Shown: piece after piece, positions 37,520 to 46,898 of the stretch | Layout: every line of letters begins with the position of its first letter | Position numbering within the stretch: the first letter of the stretch is position 1 | Origin: Alphaproteobacteria bacterium | GTDB lineage: Bacteria; Pseudomonadota; Alphaproteobacteria; UBA9219 | DNA length: 60,685 nt | Assembly: GCA_013286365.1 (NCBI GenBank) | Contig: JABDFY010000010.1 | Span: 1-60,685, forward strand | Reading direction: 5' to 3' | The notes under the pieces: model-generated | Databases searched by the model: none | What the model was told of the DNA's origin: nothing | What the model saw: the letters and a program-made list of their open reading frames with translations, nothing else | Position numbers and translations under genes: made by a program

Positions 37520-38227
37520 TTATGTGCCGAAGGTAGTGCTCTGAGACGTTTTTGTTCGCCAAAAAAGACGAAGAGCACCTGCGAGGAGGCCGCTGAATAA
37601 CAGAAGGCCTGAGGATGGTACAGGAACTTGAGGGGGCGCCGTATCGATGTATAAGGGAACGGCATTCGTGCCGCTTGCATCGACTGTATCTGAAATGGCA
37701 AGTAATAAAATCGTACCACCAGTCACCGATATGGGATCATTAAATGCAGTTACTTGAGCGGGATTGTTAACTGTAAAGGACGACCCTAGCGGGGTAAAAA
37801 GGTTGCCTGAATATATTTGAAGCGTTTCGGCAGAGCCTGTGCCGCCTACCCCACCAAGAGTGCCATTAAAATCAATAGTTGTGGTTCCCGCGGCCGTCGA
37901 TTCTAAGGCTACAACCAGTGTGTTTTGCCCCACGGTGCTGAATAGCATGCCGTTGCCGGAAATATTTTGTATGGAAGCAGACGCGTCTCCATATTGTGGT
38001 GCGCTAGGTCCATTATATCCAAGTGAAAACTGCGTGCCATTGCTGATGGTCTGCAAAAACGGCGCTTCGGTTGCCGTAATGAATTCCAAAGTAGGCGTAA
38101 TAAGTACGTTAGGAGCTTCCAAGGTTATAGGAGTTGCTCCAGCTTCCCTAGATGGCAAGATCGCAAATACAGCGACGGCACTAGCCATTAATATAGTCCT
38201 AGATGCAATCTTCACCCGTGTGATCAT
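37520..38227 (-). CDS. Exported protein with PEP-CTERM-like sorting tail
   Basis: About 235 residues. The N-terminal signal peptide ends near 'SREAGATP'. The mature region is rich in Thr, Ser, Gly and Asn and predicted beta, like many surface proteins. The C terminus has 'VPVPSSGLLLFSGLLAGALRLFWR': a Val-Pro motif, one membrane helix and a basic end, the layout of PEP-CTERM/VPxxSG sorting signals cut by exosortases. No exosortase is in the window. I place the start at ATG 38227, eight bases after AGGAG, rather than the GTG at 38236. Confidence 0.65.
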   Translation of the reverse strand: MITRVKIASRTILMASAVAVFAILPSREAGATPITLEAPNVLITPTLEFITATEAPFLQTISNGTQFSLGYNGPSAPQYGDASASIQNISGNGMLFSTVGQNTLVVALESTAAGTTTIDFNGTLGGVGGTGSAETLQIYSGNLFTPLGSSFTVNNPAQVTAFNDPISVTGGTILLLAISDTVDASGTNAVPLYIDTAPPQVPVPSSGLLLFSGLLAGALRLFWRTKTSQSTTFGT

Positions 38228-38583
38228 GTCATTCACTCCTAAAGTAATTCATTATGTGTCGTTTTTCTGCTTTGGGTCTTCTGTTTTGCGAACGTTCTAT
38301 GTATCTGTTTGCAAGAAGTCGGATAATTCACATAAGGCGAAACGGTTAGATATATTTGAATTTGGCGAACACTTATCCACAACAGAGAATTTGGGTTACT
38401 TTTCCTTCTGCGTCAAGCCAAATAGTGAATGAAAACAGGAGGTTGTGCCCTCATCAGAGACAAAAAATTCTTTACAAAAATTCAGCTTATTAATCTGAAG
38501 GTTGCCGGCTAATTGCACGCGATAAGACGTAGGGGATGCTTGGTGGATAGCTAGCAAGTGGGCTGAAGACAATCGTATTGGGA
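38228..38583. other. Non-coding stretch between PEP-CTERM-like and prepilin genes
   Basis: About 350 bases upstream of the exported-protein gene and downstream of the prepilin gene. The AGGAG ribosome-binding site lies at its left end. I see no gene, hairpin with T-run or repeat here. Confidence 0.5.
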
Positions 38584-39240
38584 CTAGTTTTGGGAAAACA
38601 TTATCCAAATCTGTGATTGATTTGCGCCACCCGAATTGCAGGCAGTTTGAGCTTCTGCAAGTGGTATGTCGGATACGTAAGCTGTCGCCCCCGCCATTCC
38701 ATAAATCGGTCCCCATTCTGTGTCGTTGGCAACGATGTCAGTAATGCCCGGCTCAGAGCTAAAAGCCACAGCCAAACTTGCACAAACACTGTCAGGAATA
38801 TTGATCAGGTCTTCCTCATAGACGTAGGTTGTCGAAGCACCGCCCACAATATAGCTTGATGGATAGTAGCCATCCCAGAAATTGTAGCCCGACCACGCCA
38901 TCGGCATTTCCAAATAACCTGCGCCAACATCTTCATCGGTGCTACTCGCCAGAAAGTTGGGCGGAAAAATACCAGCGGCAATTTCTTCAGTGTAATGATT
39001 CATATCTGCATCAGAACCACCCGGCGCTTCAACTTGGTGCTGCCCCCAGTAGTATACTTTCGCATTGTTGGCGGTGAGATTTACCTGTTGTACGATGTCA
39101 TTAATGAGTTTTTGATTGTAAGCATAAGAGGCAGCCCCATATATGGCGCCTAGCACCACACCAATCAGGGCGACAACAACTGCCGCCTCGGTAAGTGTAA
39201 AGCCCGCGTTCCGCTGATGACTATTTTGCCTCATTGCCAC
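38584..39240 (-). CDS. Type IV prepilin-like protein
   Basis: 218 residues. A class III signal RNAG|FTLTEAAVVVALIGVVLG has the prepilin peptidase site after Gly13 and Glu at position +5, followed by the hydrophobic helix that packs pilins into filaments. The globular part is Tyr- and acidic-rich, with a Cys pair (DSVCASLAVAF, AQTACNSGG) near the C terminus. Similar proteins are major or minor type IVb pilins or type II secretion pseudopilins. It overlaps the upstream membrane-protein gene by 20 bases, so the two share a transcript. No assembly ATPase or pilin peptidase is nearby. Confidence 0.75.
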   Translation of the reverse strand: MAMRQNSHQRNAGFTLTEAAVVVALIGVVLGAIYGAASYAYNQKLINDIVQQVNLTANNAKVYYWGQHQVEAPGGSDADMNHYTEEIAAGIFPPNFLASSTDEDVGAGYLEMPMAWSGYNFWDGYYPSSYIVGGASTTYVYEEDLINIPDSVCASLAVAFSSEPGITDIVANDTEWGPIYGMAGATAYVSDIPLAEAQTACNSGGANQSQIWIMFSQN

Positions 39241-40168
39241 CCCCCATTTGTTGAGGCGGCGTATTCCCGTTTTTCATGCGAAGGATTTTGGGAGCAGCTG
39301 CAGTAGAATCTTCGGTTTTGTTTGAAGAAAGGCACTCAGTTCTATTAAAGCTGAAGCTGTATTTTGGGGCGTTATTCGACATAAATATATGCACAAAATA
39401 ATTGATTGAACTGTACTTGCTTGGATCAGAAAAATAAGCGCAAGTTCTGGCTCTCAGCTCTTCACGCATTTTCTTTTCGTCCCAGTAAAGATGCTCATCT
39501 TCTTTGATATCGTAATAAAATATAATGAACCTTCCTTTGTTGGTTTCGTTCACGAGCGTTATATAGTCATTGATTTTTTGTGGCAGCGATTTGCGGTCGC
39601 TTTTTAGTTGTTCGCCAATCTTTGCTTGGTCTTCAATAATATGACTGCGCGGAGCAACAGACAGAACGTGGTGAGTTACGAAACCAAAACCAGCAATCTC
39701 AAAGAATCCTATGATGACAAAAAATGTGCCCGCGTCACGCAGACTTGTGTGGGTTTTTAAGCAGACCAACAAGACCATATAGGCGAATAGTACAGCACTC
39801 CAGAAAAGCAAAATGAGAAAACCGTTAGTAAAATTAAACGGAACAACCGAGTATTTATCGGTCATAATACGCAAGAGATAAAAAATTCCGCCTAATCCAA
39901 AAAATAATACAACGTTAAAAACAACGAATGTTTGAAAAAAAGTGAGCCTGTGCTTGGCATACTCGACAATAGAATTGGCTTTGTTTCCAGCTATAGAAAA
40001 AGTCTGGAAAGCTTGAGTTTTCGCTTTCAAGAGCAGCGCTATTAGATTTGCTGAATTCACAGCTGATGTCCTACCGTCATCTTGATAGGGATCTTTGATG
40101 TTAAGGTTTAAAAAAATGATAAGAAATATTGTTAAAACAAGCCAAAGGCAGACCATGCCATAATACAT
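39221..40168 (-). CDS. Membrane protein of unknown function
   Basis: 315 residues with four likely membrane helices: residues 3-22 (GMVCLWLVLTIFLIIFLNL), a pair in 'FVVFNVVLFFGLGGIFYLLRI' and 'GFLILLFWSAVLFAYMVLLV', and 'FFVIIGFFEIAGFGFVTHH'. A hydrophilic C-terminal domain of about 130 residues follows and contains 'GRFIIFYYDIKEDEHLYW'. I do not recognise the family. It overlaps the prepilin gene by 20 bases, suggesting a linked role at the membrane. Confidence 0.6.
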   Translation of the reverse strand: MYYGMVCLWLVLTIFLIIFLNLNIKDPYQDDGRTSAVNSANLIALLLKAKTQAFQTFSIAGNKANSIVEYAKHRLTFFQTFVVFNVVLFFGLGGIFYLLRIMTDKYSVVPFNFTNGFLILLFWSAVLFAYMVLLVCLKTHTSLRDAGTFFVIIGFFEIAGFGFVTHHVLSVAPRSHIIEDQAKIGEQLKSDRKSLPQKINDYITLVNETNKGRFIIFYYDIKEDEHLYWDEKKMREELRARTCAYFSDPSKYSSINYFVHIFMSNNAPKYSFSFNRTECLSSNKTEDSTAAAPKILRMKNGNTPPQQMGGGNEAK

Positions 40169-40483
40169 GGCTTATCTATATAATTTCGAAATCGAAATAG
40201 AATTTTTCTCTGTCATATGCGTCGATAAAACAGCTATTAAGGAAACGGCAGGGCTCACGTTCTCTCTAGTTAAGTATCCGCGATGAAACAGAATTCTTAT
40301 CCATAGAGGAACAATTATTTAAACCTTAACTATTATCTGCTATTAATGCCGGGCCTATGCAAAGAATGCAGCAGGACTTCAAAAAAGTGATCCACGGATG
40401 AGATAAATTGCTATGGTTAGCAGCTTATTCAGTGAGTACAGTTGGCCCCGTAAGTGTCATTTACCACAAGGCCATTCAGTTAT
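40169..40483. other. Divergent intergenic region between membrane protein and second prepilin
   Basis: About 300 bases of AT-rich DNA between two divergent starts. It should hold both promoters. No repeat, hairpin with T-run or small gene stands out. Confidence 0.45.
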
Positions 40484-41137
40484 ATGATTCTAACTAATGG
40501 TGGGCGTGCCACCCGTCCGGACGTATCCCACCGCAATCCATATCAGAATAAACTGCGCCATGGCTTCACGCTAACTGAGATGGCGATTGTGCTTAGCATT
40601 ATCGGTCTTGTGTTTGGCGGGATCTGGGCAGCGGCTTCGTCCGCTTACAACGCCATGGAAATGAATCAGGCCCACCAAGAGGTCGACACTATCATGCTCA
40701 ACATGCGCCAGATGTATGCTGGAATCCCGTCATTTCCTGCTGGAGACTTAACCAGCGCCGCCATAACCGCCGGCGTCTTCCCATCAAATTTTATTTCTGG
40801 CAGCTATGTCGGCAACCCTTGGTCAGCGATGGGCGTTGCAAGTTATTCAAGTTTAAGTGGTGGAGTGAGCATAGGATCACAAGTTGGATGGGGGGGATGC
40901 CCCTTGTCAGCTGACAACTTGCAGATTGTCTTTTGGGGCTTGCCATATCAAGCTATCCGTACGCTTTTATCAAATTATTTAGGCCCAAGTGCTGGAGATG
41001 TAACGTGTGTATACGCTGACTGTACGGGCACAATAACTAGTCCCCAAACCGCAACTTACGCTGATATCACGTCATGCGGTACCTCGTCCCTCAATCCTGC
41101 TGCTATCGCAAATGTGGTTCTTTCGATCCAGAAATAA
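40484..41137 (+). CDS. Type IV prepilin-like protein
   Basis: About 217 residues from ATG 40484; a GTG at 40454 would add ten. A leader of 27 residues ends in LRHG|FTLTEMAIVLSIIGLVFGGIW, a prepilin cleavage site with Glu +5 and the pilin N-terminal helix. The C-terminal domain has Cys residues spaced as in disulphide-closed pilins (GWGGCPLS, VTCVYADCTG, TSCGTSSLNP). It is clearly related in plan to the prepilin at 38584-39240 but diverged, and lies on the opposite strand. Confidence 0.75.
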   Translation: MILTNGGRATRPDVSHRNPYQNKLRHGFTLTEMAIVLSIIGLVFGGIWAAASSAYNAMEMNQAHQEVDTIMLNMRQMYAGIPSFPAGDLTSAAITAGVFPSNFISGSYVGNPWSAMGVASYSSLSGGVSIGSQVGWGGCPLSADNLQIVFWGLPYQAIRTLLSNYLGPSAGDVTCVYADCTGTITSPQTATYADITSCGTSSLNPAAIANVVLSIQK

Positions 41138-41380
41138 CAGATTGAGAAAAGCGGTCTAAATTCATTCCAATCCCGATTTTCGCACGCTCACCGATGAGTG
41201 CGCAGCCGAAAGACGTCAGCGGGTCTAATGGAGCCGTATCTAGATGTGTCAGGGTTCAAAACGCCGACAGCACAGGTGCTACGATTGAAGCTTGGCATTT
41301 TTCACTATTATTTGAATAGACTAATCAGCTATTAATGAAATTGCGAAGTTAAACTCCTTACCGGTTAAGCGTCTGCCATC

Positions 41381-42289
41381 ATGAAAATCAGTCATATATT
41401 TCTGCTCATTTTGGTCGCTGCCATATGGGGATTTAATTTTGTTGCTATAAAAGTAGGATTGAATCATGTCCAGCCGCTCACTTTTACGGCCATGCGATTC
41501 TTTTTTGCCGCGTTTCCCGCCATTTTCTTTGTCAAAAGACCAAAGTTACCATTACACAAAATTGCCGCCTACGGCCTCGTCATGTTCGCGGGGCAATTTA
41601 CGTTTTTGTTCACAGCAATCCATGCTGGCTTTTCTCCGGGCCTGGCTTCTTTGGTTCTTCAAGTTCAAGCATTTTTTACTATCGGCTTTGCTGTTTTGTT
41701 TCTATCGGAGAAACCACTCCTCGTTCAACTTCTTGGCGCACTCGTGGCTGCTGGCGGGATAGCTGTTGTTGCCCTTCATAATGGGGGCGAGGTAACTGTG
41801 ACAGGGCTAAGTTTGCTTATACTTGCGGCGATTTCGTGGGGGGCCGGCAATGTACTGACAAAAACCTTCGGCAAGATAGGTAAAAAGGAAATGTTCGGCA
41901 TCATTATATGGGGAAGCTTGTTTGCATTTCCGCCACTCGTGGCTCTAGCTTTTATCATGGAAGGCCCTGACACCATCAGGCAAAGCGTGACGGGGATGGC
42001 ACCGGCTACTCTTTGGTCGCTTGCCTATATTGTCTGCCTGAGCACTTATGTTGGCTACTCAATCTGGTCGCGTATGTTGACGAACTATTCGGCTGTCGTT
42101 GTAGCGCCTTTTACGCTTTTGGTACCGGCTTTTGGCATGCTGGGCGCGGCCATTTTTCTAGGCGAAGCTTATCCCTTGTGGAAATTTCTTGCTACGCTGC
42201 TCATTATAAGTGGCTTATGTCTTAATCAGTTTGGCGCAAAACTACAGAAATTTTTGCGTCAAAAACTAAAAGTCAAACTCGCTTTATAG
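41381..42289 (+). CDS. EamA/DMT-family transporter
   Basis: 302 residues with about ten membrane helices in two EamA halves. The first begins LLILVAAIWGFNFVAIKVGL and the second 'GLSLLILAAISWGAGNVLTK', the usual internal duplication. The drug/metabolite transporter superfamily exports amino acids and other metabolites; the substrate is not predictable. The basic C terminus is cytoplasmic. It is convergent with the DUF1993 gene, with five bases between the stops. Confidence 0.88.
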   Translation: MKISHIFLLILVAAIWGFNFVAIKVGLNHVQPLTFTAMRFFFAAFPAIFFVKRPKLPLHKIAAYGLVMFAGQFTFLFTAIHAGFSPGLASLVLQVQAFFTIGFAVLFLSEKPLLVQLLGALVAAGGIAVVALHNGGEVTVTGLSLLILAAISWGAGNVLTKTFGKIGKKEMFGIIIWGSLFAFPPLVALAFIMEGPDTIRQSVTGMAPATLWSLAYIVCLSTYVGYSIWSRMLTNYSAVVVAPFTLLVPAFGMLGAAIFLGEAYPLWKFLATLLIISGLCLNQFGAKLQKFLRQKLKVKLAL

Positions 42290-42294
42290 ACATA

Positions 42295-42804
42295 TTATTC
42301 GAAGTCACCCAAATAGTCCGATTTACCAATCTCAACGCCATTGTGCCGCAAAATCGCATAGGCAGTCGTGACGTGAAAATAGAAATTAGGAATGACAAAA
42401 CTGAGTAAGTATATTTGGCCCTTAAAGCGAGTTTCTTTGCCGCGAAGTTTAAGCGTAACATCACGTTCTTCGCTGCCATCGATTTGTGTTGCGCGCAGAC
42501 TTTTTAAGAAGTCTATTGTTTTTGTTACACGAGTTTGTAGTTCTGGAAATGTACTTTCAGTGTCGGCGTAAACGGGTATTTCAACGCCGGCAAGACGTGC
42601 TGCACAACCTTTGACGCCGTCCGTCGCAATCTGGATTTGACGTGAAAGTGGAAACATATCGGGTGCCAAGCGTGCATTGACAAAAACAGTTGGATCAATT
42701 TTTTTCGCAGCAGCGTGGGCAACGGCTTTATCAAGAATTTTAGAAAGATTGCCCAACATACGAATAAAACATGGAACAGAAGCTTGATACATCGACAGCG
42801 TCAT
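42295..42804 (-). CDS. DUF1993 family protein
   Basis: 169 residues covering the whole family: 'SMYQASVPCFIRMLGNLSKILDKA', 'ARLAPDMFPLSRQIQIATDGVKG', 'FPELQTRVTKTIDFLKS', and the C-terminal 'LPNFYFHVTTAYAILRHNGVEIGKSDYLG'-type segment. DUF1993 belongs to the DinB-like four-helix fold, and its biochemical role is unknown. No signal peptide; cytoplasmic. Confidence 0.85.
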   Translation of the reverse strand: MTLSMYQASVPCFIRMLGNLSKILDKAVAHAAAKKIDPTVFVNARLAPDMFPLSRQIQIATDGVKGCAARLAGVEIPVYADTESTFPELQTRVTKTIDFLKSLRATQIDGSEERDVTLKLRGKETRFKGQIYLLSFVIPNFYFHVTTAYAILRHNGVEIGKSDYLGDFE

Positions 42805-42829
42805 TATTTTCTCCGCGCGAAGTTGATAT

Positions 42830-43003
42830 CAATGATAATAGGCTTGGCCATATTCTATCGACCACACCATATCGAGCATAGTACACTGGATTGTCACCCA
42901 AGTTAACCATAACCCTTATGCCTAGCGCCAGGCCTGCGCTAAGAAACTTTTGATAAACAACAAGTAGATCGTTAATGCCGGTGTTGGGGAAAATTGAACC
43001 CAA
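42830..43003 (-). pseudogene. GNAT acetyltransferase remnant
   Basis: The minus-strand frame reads LALGIRVMVNLGDNPVYYARYGV, which matches the 'G...VLVLGDPxYYxRFGF' segment of YhbS-type N-acetyltransferases. The acetyl-CoA-binding part before it is missing and the sequence after it does not match the family. It is most likely a decayed fragment, and the frame overlaps the DUF1993 start. The remaining bases up to 43152 show nothing else. Confidence 0.4.
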
Positions 43004-43152
43004 ATGTATAAACTAAAATCCTGGAGGTAGGGGCACATAAAACCAGCCGCACGCCGTTGGGACCACTGGTCTGGCGCCCTTTTCTCTGCTATAGAGACCG
43101 CTAGGATTAGAATTCAATCAAATTAAAAATGCCCGATATTAAGGAATATATT

Positions 43153-43995
43153 ATGCGCAAAGCAATATATATCACGGCTCTAAGCGCGGCAATTTGCGTT
43201 TTCCCCCATCATGCCCGCTCAGAAGGTGGCACAACATTGGCTGAACCAGCTCCCAGCCCACCGCTTCGTTCGTCTGAAGTGCTGACCGGAGAGGCTTGCG
43301 TGGGCGGTGTTGTACAGAAGTTTTTTAGTGAACAAGCTGAAGTGCAACGTCAGATAAAAGGCACAGCGGAAACACAACTTACAAGGGACATCACCACGCT
43401 TAAACAAGCGTTAAGCTCAATCGACACGAAATTTCAGAGTAGCCAAAATCCTAGTGACCTAGACGATCTAATGCTTGTTGCTGATACTCTTCATGAGAGA
43501 ACGACCAGCTTGAATTTGATTAAAGCTTATCCCATCCCTTCTGCAAGCATACCCCATGTGGAAATACATATCATTGATTATGCAAGGAGTTCTGCCGTAG
43601 AAATTGCTTTATCAAAAAAACAACCCATGGTTTGGGGAATTTCAGTTGGGGGAGCGCCCCATGTATTTGCAACAATAGAAGGTATGACCCTGTTCATTCC
43701 CCGGCTGGGCGGGTATTCTCCAGCGGATGGCGGCGCGGATCCTTCGCATGTTAGGATTGAGATCCCGTATCTTAAAGACGCAAAAGTACTTACGATATAT
43801 CCAGACACTAAAAGTGCGTCCGAAAAGATATTTTCAAGCGTTTTCCCTCCGAGAGACCGAGATGATAAAGGTCCTGTTGAATATTTTGGCTTCAACGGGG
43901 TGGGTGATTCAGCTTTTTCTCCATCTGATCCATTCACCACATTTGAAAATCTTATACGACGTGCAAGGGAGTGTATGCCGGGTCCGCCACTGTAA
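43153..43995 (+). CDS. Exported protein of unknown function
   Basis: 280 residues from ATG 43153, chosen because AAGGA lies eight bases upstream (an ATG at 43129 would add eight residues before the signal peptide). The signal peptide MRKAIYITALSAAICVFPHHARS is followed by a Pro-rich stretch and an N-terminal helical part. Two Cys (GEACVGG near the start, RECMPGPP at the end) frame the mature protein and could pair. I recognise no family. It stands alone. Confidence 0.55.
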   Translation: MRKAIYITALSAAICVFPHHARSEGGTTLAEPAPSPPLRSSEVLTGEACVGGVVQKFFSEQAEVQRQIKGTAETQLTRDITTLKQALSSIDTKFQSSQNPSDLDDLMLVADTLHERTTSLNLIKAYPIPSASIPHVEIHIIDYARSSAVEIALSKKQPMVWGISVGGAPHVFATIEGMTLFIPRLGGYSPADGGADPSHVRIEIPYLKDAKVLTIYPDTKSASEKIFSSVFPPRDRDDKGPVEYFGFNGVGDSAFSPSDPFTTFENLIRRARECMPGPPL

Positions 43996-44197
43996 ATGGC
44001 GATAAACATTTGATATAAAGCGAGAAAAATGGGCAGTCCGCCCTAGGGGTCATTTTATGACTATCTGGATCTACCCAGGCAATGGGCTTTCCTTGTCGCC
44101 TGCATTAAGCATAATGCATCATGGACGCAGACCCAAGGTTTCTGCTAAAAAGCGGGGACCCTAAACGGGAAAACCATCACGATTAAAGCAAGGACTT

Positions 44198-45778
44198 ATG
44201 AAAAATACGCGTTTCCAGTTTTTGTGTGTTGGTGCATTTGCAGTGTTTGTCCTGTTTTATGCAAGTGCTGTTTGTGCCCAGATTGCACCGCCACCGCATA
44301 AATCACCGCGCGCACCAGTTAGCCAGCAATCATTACCCGACAGCCAACCGGCCGTTCCGCCGACGCATGAAATCACAGGTCAGGCGCAGATCATCGATGG
44401 CGAACGTTTGCATGTAGGTGATCTTGATTTGCGTTTATTTGGTGTCGTTCCGCCGCAACTTTCAGCCTCGTTTGGGCCACAAGCTCGTACAGTTCTTGAC
44501 AACTTGACGGCTGGCCAAACAGTCAGCTGTCATATTCGTGATCGCGATCATGACGGGCGGTTTCTTGCTACTTGTCATAATGGATCCAACGTTGATCTTG
44601 CGCTTGAACTATTACGTCGCGGTCTTGCAGTTGCGGCACGCGGATCTCTGCAGCCAACCGATCTAGCGATGCCTTATGAGGCTGCTGAGCAGGCCGCACA
44701 AGCACAGAAACTTGGACTTTGGTCGGCCACAATCCCGCCTGCGGCTTCAATACCGGTTCAGGCTGCAGCCACTAAGAATGAAACTACACCGCAACCTGCG
44801 GCAACCGTCGTCCAGCTTGCACCGAAACCTGAAACCAAGACAGAAGCTGCCACCAATTCTGAGCCGCCAGCAGCAACAAAATCAACGGCTTTGGCCGATC
44901 AAGTGCAAGCGACTTTACAGGCCGATACGCTTGCAGCCAATGAGCCTGAGAATGTTTCCGATACAACCCTGCCAGAATCGGAAGAACCCGGGTTTTTAAT
45001 TCGTTACCAGCTTCTCGTAACAGGTCTTGTCATGCTGGTTACGGCCTTGAGCATTTTGGCGGTTATTACTTGGCAACGCCAACGTGAGAGACGCGATGAA
45101 ATAAGAGCAATTGCCGCTGCCTTGCGGGGTGAGCTGATGGCAGCACGTGCGGTGTGCCTAACCCGCGCCAAAGAACTCACGCCAGATGCAGATGACAAAA
45201 CAGTTACATGGCCGCGTATAAGGGCGACCGTATATCAGGCCTATGTTGGCAGACTTGGTTGGCTTGGTGCAGAGCTCGCGCGCAAAGTTGCCTCAATTTA
45301 TGGTCAGGCTAGTGATTACGCTTCTTATTATAGCATTAATGGTTCCGTTGAGGCGCGTGTGGAGCCGACGACAAAACGTCAGGCCTTGCTTACACTTATT
45401 CAGCACATCGATGATGTTTTGCCGAGGCTCGGTACTATTGAATATTCTGGCTCCGTCGATGCTGTACCTCTTGTGGCGGCACCCTCTCTTCGTGCTGTGC
45501 CGCAAGCGGAAAAACCTCAAAGGCCGCAGGGGATCCCAGCGCGCGACGAAAAATCGAAAACACAATCAACAAAAGCGTCTGCTTCAGCTGTACCGCCACC
45601 AGCCCAATTATGGAACACCATCAGAAAACTTGCGCAAGGATTGGGAAAAAGGGAAAACACGGCAGAAGCACATCTTCCAGATTATGAAAGTCTACTCGAT
45701 GATGACGTGACTTCGGCCTATGCTGAATCCGATGACAGCAGCCATAAATCAGAAATCAAAAAAGCGAGCGGACAGTAA
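44198..45778 (+). CDS. SNase-like (TNase-fold) membrane protein, probably non-catalytic
   Basis: 526 residues. A signal peptide (cut near Ala27) and a Pro-rich linker lead to a staphylococcal-nuclease-like domain at about 58-165: 'GQAQIIDGERLHVGDLDLRLFGV', 'ARTVLDNLTAGQTVSC', 'RDHDGRFLATC', 'LALELLRRGLAV'. The two catalytic Arg positions are kept (Arg79, Arg121), but the catalytic Glu of the usual 'DAPE' is Gln87 (VVPPQ) and an Asp of 'DGD' is Glu69. Calcium-dependent cleavage is therefore unlikely. After a low-complexity linker comes one membrane helix (about 271-291) and a 230-residue cytoplasmic tail. Without the active residues it may bind rather than cut. Function unknown. Confidence 0.65.
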   Translation: MKNTRFQFLCVGAFAVFVLFYASAVCAQIAPPPHKSPRAPVSQQSLPDSQPAVPPTHEITGQAQIIDGERLHVGDLDLRLFGVVPPQLSASFGPQARTVLDNLTAGQTVSCHIRDRDHDGRFLATCHNGSNVDLALELLRRGLAVAARGSLQPTDLAMPYEAAEQAAQAQKLGLWSATIPPAASIPVQAAATKNETTPQPAATVVQLAPKPETKTEAATNSEPPAATKSTALADQVQATLQADTLAANEPENVSDTTLPESEEPGFLIRYQLLVTGLVMLVTALSILAVITWQRQRERRDEIRAIAAALRGELMAARAVCLTRAKELTPDADDKTVTWPRIRATVYQAYVGRLGWLGAELARKVASIYGQASDYASYYSINGSVEARVEPTTKRQALLTLIQHIDDVLPRLGTIEYSGSVDAVPLVAAPSLRAVPQAEKPQRPQGIPARDEKSKTQSTKASASAVPPPAQLWNTIRKLAQGLGKRENTAEAHLPDYESLLDDDVTSAYAESDDSSHKSEIKKASGQ

Positions 45779-45938
45779 ATTTAATTCTAATCCTGCCCAC
45801 ATCTCCTGCTGTTGAAAACTAATGCGTCAGAACAGACAGACCCGAAAACTTCTGGCAGATTATTGTCAAAATTGATTGAAGATCTGTTCTGCTAGCCTCA
45901 AAGCGGCAACCCTGGTGGTATTACAAAAAGATACTTCA

Positions 45939-46775
45939 CTATGAGCCAAGATAGTGAGTAATTGGTTGATAAGGTGTGTTTATATAGTAGACACGTCTTG
46001 AAGATATTGACGGCTGTTGCAAATGGAATGTCGAACCCAATATGGCGCAGACAGCATATGTTGGCATTTCTTGTGCGGCTTCTACAAGCCTCTTATGAAC
46101 GAGTCGATGGTCATCTGTAATGGAAGGGTGTTTTTCTTCGCTTACTTCTTCTCCATTTGCAGCACAAATATCCAGGATACTCATCATTAGTAAGTCCGAG
46201 CTTTTTCCATTGTCAAAACCCAAGTCGAGAAGATGAGCAAAAGGTGAAGTCGACAGAATATCTAGTGTTGCTTTGCTTGAAACAGCATGTGTTCCTTCAC
46301 TGTTTGTCGCAGAATAAACAATCCGTTTCGGGTTTTTAGCTTCGAGATCAACATGCAAACCTTTTCCATGCGGAAATCGACTACTCATCATGCCAAACAT
46401 ATGAGCTCCGCCGTTAACAAGATTTAAAGAGCCAGTTACATCACTCCAATGATTGAGTGTAATTCGATTAACTTCTGCAAATGCTGTTCTGATTAAATCA
46501 AGTGTGATCCGAGCTAAATCGGGAACGCGGACAAGTTGAGTTACTTCTTCCGGTACAGTGTTTGGTAGAGCTTTAAAAACGCTAAATAAGTGCAACTGAT
46601 CATCTAGAAAACCAGCTGAACCGCCTGCAGTATTTTCTTCGTTGTAAAACGAATCAAATGCTTGCCGGTTTATTACTGGCCCTATAATGCGCGGAAACTC
46701 AACTCGCAATAATTCGCGTAGTGTAGTTGCTTGCTGAACGGCTCTATAAATATCTAAATCTGATACCGATAGCAT
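45939..46775 (-). CDS. Hypothetical protein
   Basis: 278 residues, no signal peptide or membrane helix, no family I recognise. The composition is that of a normal soluble protein. Features are a 'GGAHMFGMMSSRFPHGKGLHVDLEAKNP' stretch in the middle and 'CAANGEEVSEEKHPSITDDHRLVHKRLVEA' later. AGGTG lies shortly before the ATG. It sits just outside the left end of the tRNA-Leu element and is the last gene before it. Confidence 0.55.
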   Translation of the reverse strand: MLSVSDLDIYRAVQQATTLRELLRVEFPRIIGPVINRQAFDSFYNEENTAGGSAGFLDDQLHLFSVFKALPNTVPEEVTQLVRVPDLARITLDLIRTAFAEVNRITLNHWSDVTGSLNLVNGGAHMFGMMSSRFPHGKGLHVDLEAKNPKRIVYSATNSEGTHAVSSKATLDILSTSPFAHLLDLGFDNGKSSDLLMMSILDICAANGEEVSEEKHPSITDDHRLVHKRLVEAAQEMPTYAVCAILGSTFHLQQPSISSRRVYYINTPYQPITHYLGS

Positions 46776-46880
46776 TCGACACCTAATATATTTTCGAAAA
46801 CTAAAAGTTAACCGAAGATGATGAAAGTAAATGCATTAATTTCTGACTGGCTATAGTTAATGCCGAGAAATAATACTTTA

Positions 46881-46898
46881 TTGGTGCGCCAAGAAGAC
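46881..46898 (+). repeat. Candidate distal attachment core of the tRNA-Leu element
   Basis: TTGGTGCGCCAAGAAGAC matches the tRNA-Leu 3' end (58334-58352, TTGGTGCGGCCAAGAAGAC) except for one missing G, in the same orientation. With CGCACCAA at 46898-46905 it can also form an 8-bp hairpin, so a structural origin is an alternative. No T-run follows on either strand. Confidence 0.65.
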
